A stretch of 39,133 nucleotides of DNA from an uncultured Acidimicrobiales bacterium (lineage in GTDB: Bacteria; Actinomycetota; Acidimicrobiia; Acidimicrobiales; CALAML01), in NCBI GenBank assembly GCA_937925845.1, contig CALAML010000116.1, forward strand, positions 1 through 39,133, read 5' to 3'. A model generated the notes under the pieces. That model made no database searches. It saw only the letters and a list, made by a program, of their open reading frames with translations, and was not told the DNA's origin. This document shows positions 16,840 through 23,797 of the stretch, in pieces. How positions within the stretch are numbered: position 1 is the stretch's first letter; the number at the start of each line of letters is the position of its first letter. Made by a program: the position numbers and the translations under genes.

Positions 16840-17424
16840 TTAGCGTTCGAGCCAGGCCGGGGCGCGTTCGAGCAGGTACTCGCTCACGTTGTAGCAGCGG
16901 TCGAGTACGTCGCACAGCACATCGAGCTCGCGGCCAAGGAAGATGCGGGTGAGTGAAACCTCGACCCGGGCGATGGTGGTGAGGGTGCGCTCGGGAGCGT
17001 CGGTGACGTCGGCGAAGCTGTCGATCGCCGAGACTTCGAGGGGGAGTTCGAAGCCGCCGATGCCCGCAAGTTCGGTCGCCAGCACCAACAGGTCCGGGCT
17101 GTGCGGCAGTGGCGGCAGGGCCCAGGTGAAGAGCAGCGGGAAGCCGTATTCGTCGGGCGGGTCTTCGTCTTCGGGAATGGAGAGCACCCGGTCTTCAAAG
17201 GCCAGCATCACGCGGGGATCAACCTCAAGCGCGAGATGAAGGTCGAGAGGTCCACCGCAGGCGTCTTCGGGGTGCAGGTCGACTTCCCACGCCTGACGCA
17301 GGCTGTAGGTCTCGACGAAGTGACGCTCGTCGTGCACGTGAAAGCCGTGGTCGGCGGCGTGATCTTTGAGGTCGGCTACGAAGCCTGGGACGTCGATGAC
17401 AGCCACGTGGCTGGAATCCTCCAT
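16840..17424 (-). CDS. Conserved-looking protein of unknown function
   Basis: 194 residues, family not recognised. The protein is acidic, with His-rich and Asp/Glu-rich stretches (DHAADHGFHVHDERHFVETY, DRVLSIPEDEDPPDEYGFP), no signal peptide and no TM helix, so it is probably cytoplasmic. The C-terminal third (ERTLTTIARVEVSLTRIFLGRELDVLCDVLDRCYNVSEYLLERA) reads as a helical segment. The start is the ATG at 17424. Upstream there is a possible -10 (TATAGG on the minus strand) about 15 nt away and no Shine-Dalgarno site, so initiation is unresolved. It is divergent from the phosphatase gene at 17517. Codon use matches the neighbours, supporting a real gene. Confidence 0.7.
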   Translation of the reverse strand: MEDSSHVAVIDVPGFVADLKDHAADHGFHVHDERHFVETYSLRQAWEVDLHPEDACGGPLDLHLALEVDPRVMLAFEDRVLSIPEDEDPPDEYGFPLLFTWALPPLPHSPDLLVLATELAGIGGFELPLEVSAIDSFADVTDAPERTLTTIARVEVSLTRIFLGRELDVLCDVLDRCYNVSEYLLERAPAWLER

Positions 17425-17504
17425 GGCGTGGGGTGGGTGTTCCTATAAGCCTGCCACGCTTGGGCGACGGAAGCCCAATGGAGGGTCCATCAAGATGTCT
17501 CTTC

Positions 17505-17510
17505 TAAGGT
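17505..17510 (+). promoter_or_regulatory. -10 element (TAAGGT) for leaderless transcript
   Basis: TAAGGT is followed by GACGCC and the ATG at 17517, a 6-nt gap. The same bases could be misread as a Shine-Dalgarno site, but the match to TANNNT and the spacing are the same as at several other starts. Confidence 0.5.
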
Positions 17511-17516
17511 GACGCC

Positions 17517-18287
17517 ATGGACGATGCTGAACTGCTGACTGTTCTTAATGCTGCGGCGGATGCGATCGCTGGGGCCCTGGCTCTCGAAACCGACTGGGGC
17601 CCCTCGGGCCAGCGCGAGGGGCAGTACCACAGCGATCTGACCGCAGATGAGGCGGCCTGGCAGGTGTTGGACGGGGCTGGTCTGGCGGTAATGAGCGAGG
17701 AATCGGGTCTGCGGGGCTCAAGCGAGGCTCCGATGGTTGTGGTCCTCGATCCGCTGGACGGTTCCACGAACGCGGCCCAGGGCATCCCCTGGTATGCCGC
17801 CAGCCTGTGTGCCGTTGATGCCGATGGGGCCCGAGCCGCGGTGGTGTTGGACTTGGCCCACGGCGTGAGATTCGAGGCGGTCCGCGGCGCTGGCGCCACC
17901 CGCAATGGCGAGCCGATCACCACCAGCGGTCAGACCGTGTTACGCCGTTCGATCGTCGGAGTGTCCGGTTTGCCCACGGCCCACTACGGCTGGGCTCAGT
18001 TCCGGGCGCTGGGCGCCATGGCCCTCGATCTCTGTGCCGTCGCCTCCGGCGTGCTCGACGGGGTCGCCGACCTCAGCGTCGATGCCCACGGTCCGTGGGA
18101 CTACCTCGGAGGCCTACTGGTATGTCAGGAAGCCGGGGGAGTGATTGCCGACGTCGAAGGCCGGGATCTCATCGTGACCAACCACCAAGACCGAAGAACC
18201 CCAGTGGCAGCAGCAACCCCAGAACTCCTAGAAGAACTAAAAGCAGCCAGAGTAAAAAACGGCCCAGAAAAACCGCGACCAACCTAA
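17517..18287 (+). CDS. Inositol monophosphatase family phosphatase
   Basis: 256 residues. This Mg-dependent family hydrolyses inositol-1-phosphate, fructose-1,6-bisphosphate, 3'-phosphoadenosine-5'-phosphate or histidinol phosphate; the substrate is not clear here. Metal-site motifs are complete: EESG (residues 61-64), DPLDGSTN (78-85) and the WD motif PWDYLGG (W194, D195) followed by CQEAGGVIAD. The start is supported by the leaderless -10. The last 35 or so codons are odd: the protein stays family-like (RRTPVAAATPELLEELKAA) but about two thirds of codons end in A, including CTA, AGA, GTA and AAA, unlike the rest of the gene. The stop lies 5 nt from the convergent Nudix gene. Confidence 0.88.
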   Translation: MDDAELLTVLNAAADAIAGALALETDWGPSGQREGQYHSDLTADEAAWQVLDGAGLAVMSEESGLRGSSEAPMVVVLDPLDGSTNAAQGIPWYAASLCAVDADGARAAVVLDLAHGVRFEAVRGAGATRNGEPITTSGQTVLRRSIVGVSGLPTAHYGWAQFRALGAMALDLCAVASGVLDGVADLSVDAHGPWDYLGGLLVCQEAGGVIADVEGRDLIVTNHQDRRTPVAAATPELLEELKAARVKNGPEKPRPT

Positions 18288-18292
18288 GGGCC

Positions 18293-18919
18293 CTACGCTT
18301 CCTTGGCGGCTGCCTTAATGGCTTCGTATTCGGCTTGGGTGGACCAGATGGGGGTGACGGTGGAGCCGCCGACGATTGATGGGTCGGGTGGGACGAGTTG
18401 TTCGGCCATGGCTGGGGCCCATGAGGGAACGGTGCCGCCGTGTCGGGCCCAGGTTGATGAGACGGCCCAGAGGGTGGCTCGGGTGATGAAGTTCATCGAT
18501 GGCAGGTTGTCGGGAAAGAACCAGCCGCACTCGAGTAGTTCGGCAGAGCGGGGGTAGGCGGAGTCAGGGTCGACGCCAACGCCAGGTCGCGACCAAAAAA
18601 CGTTGTCGATTCGGCGTAGGACCGGATCAACCACCACGGCGGGGTCGCCGAGCAGGTCGACGGCGAGGCCGACTTCTTCTTCGGTTTCGCGACGCGCCGC
18701 GTCCACTGGCGACTCGCCGCGGTCGAGGTGGCCGCCGGGCAGGCTCCAACCGTTGAGGTAGGCGAGGCGGACCATCAGAATCCGACCATCGTCGCGTTCG
18801 ACGAGGGCGACGGCCCCAGCGGTGAAGCTCGGCGTGGCCAGGCGAACCAGGAATCGCTTCAGCGGCCTGGGTAGCTGACCGTAGGTGCGAAGAATTCGCT
18901 GCGTGAGGATTCGTCGCAC
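18293..18919 (-). CDS. Nudix hydrolase
   Basis: 208 residues from the GTG at 18919. The Nudix box is intact: GGHLDRGE then ARRETEEEVGL (residues 62-85, with Glu78, Glu81 and Glu82 in metal-binding positions). The family hydrolyses nucleoside-diphosphate-linked compounds; substrate unknown. The frame opens as far as 19075, but I place the start at 18919 because TACTCT lies 7 nt upstream and the protein then begins VRRILTQRILRTYGQLPRPLKRFLVRL, close to the usual N-terminus of an actinobacterial Nudix subfamily. The 52 residues added by the ATG at 19075 are low in family character. Convergent with the phosphatase, divergent from the sugar kinase. Confidence 0.85.
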   Translation of the reverse strand: MRRILTQRILRTYGQLPRPLKRFLVRLATPSFTAGAVALVERDDGRILMVRLAYLNGWSLPGGHLDRGESPVDAARRETEEEVGLAVDLLGDPAVVVDPVLRRIDNVFWSRPGVGVDPDSAYPRSAELLECGWFFPDNLPSMNFITRATLWAVSSTWARHGGTVPSWAPAMAEQLVPPDPSIVGGSTVTPIWSTQAEYEAIKAAAKEA

Positions 18920-18926
18920 GTCGTTA

Positions 18927-18932
18927 AGAGTA
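18927..18932 (-). promoter_or_regulatory. -10 element (TACTCT) for leaderless Nudix transcript
   Basis: On the minus strand TACTCT is followed by TAACGAC and GTG at 18919, a 7-nt gap. It decides the start of the Nudix gene. The 306-bp region 18920-19225 also holds a 13-bp triple repeat and the sugar kinase -10; I see no gene in it. Confidence 0.5.
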
Positions 18933-19090
18933 CTCGCCGTCAAGATTGCATCAGTGTCAGCGACCGGATCGTAGTGCTGGATCAGCGCTGGAAGCTGAGG
19001 TTGGCGACGGCCCCGGGAACCGAACTCGAGGGATCCGCTAAACGAATTCGTGCCCGGCGGCCGTCGCTTGTCCATCGACCATCTGCGCCC

Positions 19091-19129
19091 CGTCTTTAGG
19101 GGGCGTGTTTAGCGGGCGTCTTTAGGGGG
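19091..19129 (+). repeat. Three tandem 13-bp repeats in a divergent promoter region
   Basis: CGTCTTTAGGGGG (19091-19103), CGTGTTTAGCGGG (19104-19116) and CGTCTTTAGGGGG (19117-19129). Units 1 and 3 are identical and unit 2 differs at two positions. They end 84 bp before the sugar kinase -10 and lie in the non-coding region upstream of both divergent genes, so they may be an iterated operator. A simple slippage array is the alternative. Confidence 0.8.
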
Positions 19130-19212
19130 TGGCTGTAGACGGCGCCTCTACGACCTTCCGAGCTGGTGGATTGCCACTTGGTGTTCGGTCGGCCCGCCGG
19201 CTTGGGTACCGC

Positions 19213-19218
19213 TAGGGT
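19213..19218 (+). promoter_or_regulatory. -10 element (TAGGGT) for leaderless transcript
   Basis: TAGGGT is followed by TTCGGCG and ATG at 19226, a 7-nt gap. It favours this start over an in-frame GTG or TTG farther upstream. Confidence 0.55.
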
Positions 19219-19225
19219 TTCGGCG

Positions 19226-20953
19226 ATGGACTCCGAGGACACTCCGGCCGAGGGTGGCGTTGTCGACGCCTCGTCAGAACCACCCGGGAGCGAAACCCGA
19301 CCGGACGTGGTGCTGGGCATCGACTTGGGTACTGGGGGCCCAAAGGTGGCCCTGGTGGATCAGGCGGGCCACGTTCTCGGGTTTGAGGTTGAGCCCAACG
19401 AGCTGATTTTCACCGAGGATGGTGGCGTCGAGCAGGATCCCGAGGAGTGGTGGAACAGCATCGTGCGGGCCACGCGGCGGCTTGTCGCTCGCGATTTGGT
19501 GCCGGTCGACGACATCACCCTCGTGAGCCTGACGGCGCAGTTTCTCAACACGGTGCCGGTCGACAGTTCGGGTCGGGCGCTGCACAACGCCATAAGCTGG
19601 CTCGATGGTCGGGGTGCCGAGGAGGTGCAGCGGCTGGTGGGTGGCCCGATCTCGGTGGAGGGCTTTGAGGTTCGGTTGCTGCGCCGGTGGCTTCGCTATA
19701 CCAGTGCCGCTCCAAGCCGGTCGGGACGGGATCCGATCGGTCACATCCTTTGGCTCAAGAAGCATCGACCCGAGCTCTATCGCCAGGCCGACATGTTCTT
19801 GGAGGGCCTGGACTATTTGAACCTTCGCCTGACCGGCAAAGCGGTCACTTGCCCGAGCGTGATCGCCGGGCACTGGCTCACCGACATTCGCGACCTGAGC
19901 CGAATCGAATACGTGCCCGAACTGTTCGACGCCTGCGGCTTCGATCGCGAGCAGTTCCCGCCGATCCTGCCAGAGACTTCGGTGATCGGGCCGCTGGCGC
20001 CGGCCGCCGCTCGTGTGCTGACGCTGGGGCCAAACGTTGAAGTGGTTACGGGATGCCCCGACAGCACCTCAGCGGCGTTGGGAGCTGGCAGCATCGATCC
20101 CCTCGACGCCCATCTGTATGTCGGGACGTCATCGTGGGTGAGCGGCCACATCACCACCAAGAAGGTCGACGTCTTCCATTCGATCACAACGATGCCGAGT
20201 CCGGTCGCTGGCCACTACCTCATCGCCGCGGCTCAGGAGTCGGCGGGCAATGCCCTGGTTCATTTACTCAACAACCTGCTGTTTGTGAAGCCATCCGACG
20301 AGCCATCTGGCACGGCCGATCAGGCCAAGGCTGATGGGGCCGGCGATGGTGAGGTCAAGGGTGGCGCCGGGGGCGCGAACGGCTCGGCGCCGATCTCCCT
20401 TACCGGCCCCCCGCCCGACGACGTGTTCGATGCGGCGATGGCGCTGGCGGCAACCTCGCCGCCGGGAGCCAATGGGCTGCGGTACTTTCCCTGGCTGACC
20501 GGTGAGCGCACTCCGGTGGATGATGGTGAGGTGCGGGGCGGGTTTGTAAACCTGGGCCTGGCCCATACTCAGGCCGACATGGTTCGGGCCGTGCTGGAGG
20601 GAGTGGCCTTTAACTCCCGTTGGATGTTCGGCTACATCGAGAAGTTTGCCGGTCAGCAGTTTCGGTCGATCACCTTTATCGGCGGAGGAGCCCAAGGTCC
20701 GCTATGGTCCCAGATCCTTTGTGATGTGTTCGATCGCCCGATTCGTCGAGCCAAGGAGCCGCGACTCGCCAACGTGCGCGGGGCGGCGTTTAACGCGCTG
20801 GTGGCCAAGGGCCATTTGCGATGGGAGGAGATTCCCGACTTGGTCACCATCACCGAGAACCATGAGCCCAACCCGGACAACCGCGAGGTGTATGACCGGG
20901 CCTACCGAGGGTTTGAGAAGAACTACAAGCTGCTGCGCAAAATTTCGGTCTGA
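19226..20953 (+). CDS. FGGY-family carbohydrate kinase, xylulokinase-like
   Basis: 575 residues. The family phosphorylates sugars and polyols with ATP; the substrate here is unassigned. The N-terminal phosphate motif is VVLGIDLGTGGPKVALVD. WLDGRGAEEV, LEGLDYLNLRLTG and VVTGCPDSTSAALGAGS mark the first domain, and YVGTSSWVSGHI plus FPWLTGERTPVDD and FIGGGAQGPLWSQILCDVFDRPI the second. Between LLFVKP and DDVFDAAMAL (about residues 355-397) there is a Gly/Ala/Asp-rich insert of about 40 residues that FGGY kinases usually lack; it probably forms a disordered loop. The first 30 residues (DSEDTPAEGGVVDASSEPPG) are also likely disordered. Start ATG 19226 is supported by the leaderless -10. Confidence 0.87.
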   Translation: MDSEDTPAEGGVVDASSEPPGSETRPDVVLGIDLGTGGPKVALVDQAGHVLGFEVEPNELIFTEDGGVEQDPEEWWNSIVRATRRLVARDLVPVDDITLVSLTAQFLNTVPVDSSGRALHNAISWLDGRGAEEVQRLVGGPISVEGFEVRLLRRWLRYTSAAPSRSGRDPIGHILWLKKHRPELYRQADMFLEGLDYLNLRLTGKAVTCPSVIAGHWLTDIRDLSRIEYVPELFDACGFDREQFPPILPETSVIGPLAPAAARVLTLGPNVEVVTGCPDSTSAALGAGSIDPLDAHLYVGTSSWVSGHITTKKVDVFHSITTMPSPVAGHYLIAAAQESAGNALVHLLNNLLFVKPSDEPSGTADQAKADGAGDGEVKGGAGGANGSAPISLTGPPPDDVFDAAMALAATSPPGANGLRYFPWLTGERTPVDDGEVRGGFVNLGLAHTQADMVRAVLEGVAFNSRWMFGYIEKFAGQQFRSITFIGGGAQGPLWSQILCDVFDRPIRRAKEPRLANVRGAAFNALVAKGHLRWEEIPDLVTITENHEPNPDNREVYDRAYRGFEKNYKLLRKISV

Positions 20954-20979
20954 GAATCTCGCTCTCTCGCGTTGGCGGC

Positions 20980-21363
20980 TCAGGTGTCCCAGGGCGGGGG
21001 TTGACGATGAGGCGGGACCGGCCGTCGGCGGCTCAGGTTGAAGGTGACCACCCCGGAGATGGCGCTCAGTGGCGGCCGGCCGAACTGTTGTGAGTGATCA
21101 CCGTCGGGGCTCCAGAGGTTGGCATAGCCGTCGTCGTCGGCGCGTAGGTACTTGATCACATCGATCTCGCGCCACGGGTGCTTGCACACCACGATGTCGC
21201 CGACGGTTGGAGGTGCGTCGTGGTGGACCAACACCACTTCGCCGTCGGTCAGCGTGGGGGCCATGGAGTCGCCGAGCACCCGGGTCTTGGTGCGTTTGCC
21301 AGCTGCGAGCGCGGCCAGTTCTCGGGCTGATCGCAGCACCCACGGCGGCAGCATCAGGGCCAT
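20980..21363 (-). CDS. sodX: Nickel superoxide dismutase maturation protease (S26 family)
   Basis: 127 residues from the ATG at 21363. An S26 (signal peptidase-like) Ser/Lys protease that removes the Ni-SOD leader to expose its N-terminal His. The Ser segment is LGDSMAPTL (Ser33) and the Lys segment is REIDVIKYL (Lys71), followed by GDHSQQFGRPPLSAI like the GDN/SxxFG box of S26 enzymes. There is no clear TM helix, as in other SodX proteins. The start is chosen because AGGAA lies 6-7 nt upstream; the frame continues upstream to 21465 without family similarity. It follows sodN on the same strand after a 176-nt gap that contains a perfect inverted repeat. Adjacency to sodN makes the assignment firm. 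Confidence 0.88.
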   Translation of the reverse strand: MALMLPPWVLRSARELAALAAGKRTKTRVLGDSMAPTLTDGEVVLVHHDAPPTVGDIVVCKHPWREIDVIKYLRADDDGYANLWSPDGDHSQQFGRPPLSAISGVVTFNLSRRRPVPPHRQPPPWDT

Positions 21364-21391
21364 TGCTGTTTCCTGCTCTTCAGATAGGTCA

Positions 21392-21410
21392 AGACAAGAT
21401 GCCCTTGTCT
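21392..21410. promoter_or_regulatory. Inverted repeat upstream of sodX, possible operator
   Basis: AGACAAG (21392-21398), spacer ATGCC, CTTGTCT (21404-21410): 7-bp perfect arms. It ends about 29 nt before the sodX start in the sodN-sodX gap. It could bind a dimeric regulator or be a processing or attenuating hairpin. It does not resemble the TTGCAA-type Nur box. Confidence 0.45.
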
Positions 21411-21539
21411 CGTCCGGTTTGCCCGCAGGGGTACCGATGCCGTCGCCGGTCCGGGCTCCAATCAACCGTCCACCCTGGATGTTGATGGGCCCGGCCCGGG
21501 TTCGGGCACAGGTTCGCCGCAGCGTCTGCGGCAGAGTGG

Positions 21540-22010
21540 TCAGCTGGCGGTGTAGTAGGTGACCTCGCGGTCCTTGCTCTGCCAGAACATGTTGTGGATC
21601 TTCTCAACGGCAGCCATCATCTCATCGGCTGCAGCCGGGTCGACGTTCTGCTTCACCGCCGAGCACGCCTTGGCCGCGTTCCAGAAGGTTTCGTGGAGGT
21701 CGGGGAAGGCTTCGAGGTGGGCTGGCTTGAAGTAGTCGGTCCAGAGCACAAGCAGCTCATGCTTGGCCAACTCGGCTTGTTCCTCTTTGATGATGGCGTA
21801 GCGCGCTGCGGTGTTGAGGTGCGCCGCCATGGCCGCGGCATCGCCGGCTTCGGGAGCGTGCATGCCAAGCAGCTTTGTGGTCATGGACTTGGCCGCCTCA
21901 GCGGCGATGCGGGCGGAGGCCGGGTCGTACACGCCGCAGGGTCCATCGCAGTGGGCTTCCGCGGTGGCGATGTCGGCATCGTCGGTCGAAAAGAGGTTCT
22001 TGGGGTTCAT
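21540..22010 (-). CDS. sodN: Nickel superoxide dismutase
   Basis: 156-residue precursor that disproportionates superoxide using a Ni centre. The start is the ATG at 22010, with CAGGAGA 8 nt upstream. A 19-residue leader (MNPKNLFSTDDADIATAEA) precedes the Ni hook HCDGPCGVYDP: His20, Cys21 and Cys25 become His1, Cys2 and Cys6 after cleavage by SodX. The four-helix body follows the family (ARIAAEAAKSMTTKLL, HELLVLWTDYFKPAHLEAFPDLHETFWNAAKACSAVK). The leader is acidic at its C-terminal half, not basic, consistent with specialised processing and not Sec export. A TAGAAC-type -10 candidate sits about 50 nt upstream on the minus strand. Ni-dependent control is expected in relatives, but I see no Nur-type site. 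Confidence 0.95.
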   Translation of the reverse strand: MNPKNLFSTDDADIATAEAHCDGPCGVYDPASARIAAEAAKSMTTKLLGMHAPEAGDAAAMAAHLNTAARYAIIKEEQAELAKHELLVLWTDYFKPAHLEAFPDLHETFWNAAKACSAVKQNVDPAAADEMMAAVEKIHNMFWQSKDREVTYYTAS

Positions 22011-22148
22011 CGGGTGGATCTCCTGGGTTGAATGCAACGGCTGCAGCTTCGCGCAGATCCGTCGGTCACCCAAGTTCTACCGGCTCGCAGAGCCAAACCG
22101 GCACCCTTTGGGATCGGACCCGAAGGGACCCGGTTAGCGGGACCGTTC

Positions 22149-23534
22149 TCAGCCGGAGTTCGACTCGTCCTTGCTGGCGACCATGGTGTGGAAGCGGCCG
22201 ATGCCCTCGGTGCGGGCCGCCGTGAGGGCCCGATCGGCGAGCGGGAGCAGTTTTGCGTCGTTGTCCCGGTTGTTGTCTTCCGGCATCGAGATGCCGATGT
22301 TGGTCTCGACTTCGACGATGGTGTCGGCGACGCTGAAGGGGGCGCCCAGGCTCGACAAGAGCCGGTCGGCAAGCACTTCCGCCTCGTCGCGGGTGATGTT
22401 GGCCGCCAACACCGAGAAGCGATCACCGCTGAGGCGAGCCACGATGTCACCGGCGCGGACCGTGGCGCTGATGCGCATGCCAGCCAGCTTCAATACGGTC
22501 TCACCAACTTCGTGGCCATGGTTGTCGGTGAGAGCTTTGAAGTCGCCCAGGTCGATCGAAAGCAGCGCCGGCTCGGTGGCCGCAGCGCTCTGGAGTCGTC
22601 CGAGGAAGGCCTGGCGGCTCATCAGCCCGGTCAGGGCATCGGTGGCGGTGTGGCGGTAGAGGTCCCAGGAGTCGCGGTGGCGGACCAGGGCCAACTCTCC
22701 AAGGTGGCGGGGGATGGATGCCAGGTTGTTGGCTACGGCCGGGTTCACGTCCCGTCCGCCCCACATCACCATCGCACCGAGGGGTCGGGTGTCATCGGTC
22801 AGTGCCCATGACCACGACCAGCCAGCATCGTCGCTGAACCACTCCGGGGTGAACTTCTGTGCCGAAAGGTCATTCGACGCAACCCGGCCAATCTCCTTGG
22901 CCAGCTCGTCGTTTTCGTTCGGGAACATTGTGCTCGGCGGCTCGCTGGCCGAAGTCCACAGCAGGTCGGCTCGCGGAGTGATCCCGAAGCTGAAGAATGC
23001 GCAACCATCAACATCGGGGTTGTTGAGGATGTAGGTCCCGATCATCGGCAGCACGGTGGCCAGCCGGCCACCGTTGGAGACCTGGCCGAGGATCTCGACG
23101 GCGCGGGTCGTTTTTGTGATGTCACGGATGTGCACGACCAGGTGCAGCTCGCCCTGTTCACGTTTCCAGATGCCTCGGGCTTCGATGTGCATATCGCCGG
23201 TCGGAGTGACGAGTCGGGTTTGGATCGAACCCTGGCCCATCTCGGCGATGCCGTCTTCAACCAACTCGTTAGCGACTTCGCCCAGCGTTGCCACCAACGC
23301 GGTGATATCCCCGATGTCGTCCGGGTGAATCAGGGCCGTGATCGGCTTCTCGACGGCGTCGGGCAGCTTGGCGAGCATCCCCGGGCTGGCCCAGCGAACG
23401 ATCATGCGGGCATCGAGCACCACCACCATGATGGGGTGACTACTGGCAACGGTGTCCCAGGCCAGGCTGGCCAGGTCCACTTTTGAGGTCGGCTTACTCA
23501 CACGAGAGGTAACGGCGGAATCAATCCGGGCCAT
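22149..23534 (-). CDS. PAS-GGDEF protein with degenerate active site
   Basis: 461 residues, no TM helix. Residues 30-145 resemble a PAS sensor (SSHPIMVVVLDARMIVRWASP...HLVVHIRDITKTTRA), 150-290 a possible GAF-like region, and 299-461 a GGDEF domain (DALTGLMSRQAFLGRL, LLSIDLGDFKALTDNHGHEVGETVLKLA). The signature reads SGDRF (369-373): the third-position Asp is kept but the first Gly is Ser and the Glu is Arg. The metal-binding Asp328 in SIDLGDF is present. The allosteric RxxD (R360-A-G-D363) sits exactly five residues before SGDRF, as in c-di-GMP-inhibited cyclases. It is therefore a weak cyclase or, more likely, a c-di-GMP receptor. GGAAAAG upstream is a plausible ribosome site. Confidence 0.85.
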   Translation of the reverse strand: MARIDSAVTSRVSKPTSKVDLASLAWDTVASSHPIMVVVLDARMIVRWASPGMLAKLPDAVEKPITALIHPDDIGDITALVATLGEVANELVEDGIAEMGQGSIQTRLVTPTGDMHIEARGIWKREQGELHLVVHIRDITKTTRAVEILGQVSNGGRLATVLPMIGTYILNNPDVDGCAFFSFGITPRADLLWTSASEPPSTMFPNENDELAKEIGRVASNDLSAQKFTPEWFSDDAGWSWSWALTDDTRPLGAMVMWGGRDVNPAVANNLASIPRHLGELALVRHRDSWDLYRHTATDALTGLMSRQAFLGRLQSAAATEPALLSIDLGDFKALTDNHGHEVGETVLKLAGMRISATVRAGDIVARLSGDRFSVLAANITRDEAEVLADRLLSSLGAPFSVADTIVEVETNIGISMPEDNNRDNDAKLLPLADRALTAARTEGIGRFHTMVASKDESNSG

Positions 23535-23797
23535 GAGGACTTTTCCGCCGGATTTCTGCAGTGTTCGTTGAGTGTTGTTCGGGGTGTAGGTGCCTCACTC
23601 CGACTGCGTTGTTGATCCAAGTCGCGTCGGTGTGGGTTGCGCCGTCGATCAGGGTTGATGCTGCACTCCATCTGGGTTTTGAGGGAGATACTCTCGGTGT
23701 CCGAAACACCATGGTCAGGCGCGATCGGGCGGTTGAGGGCTTTCCTCCGAAACGAATTACCCTCAGTCGGGTCCGTATCAACAAAAAACAACAAAGA

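Noticed and set aside
22011-22140. Nur operator upstream of sodN
   Set aside because: No TTGCAA-N5-TTGCAA-like sequence is present in the region before the sodN start.
23561-23797. N-terminal extension of the first pseudokinase from the first in-frame start at 23561
   Set aside because: The added residues (Cys-rich then basic) have no kinase-family character and would begin close to the divergent GGDEF promoter. ATG 23711 remains an open alternative.
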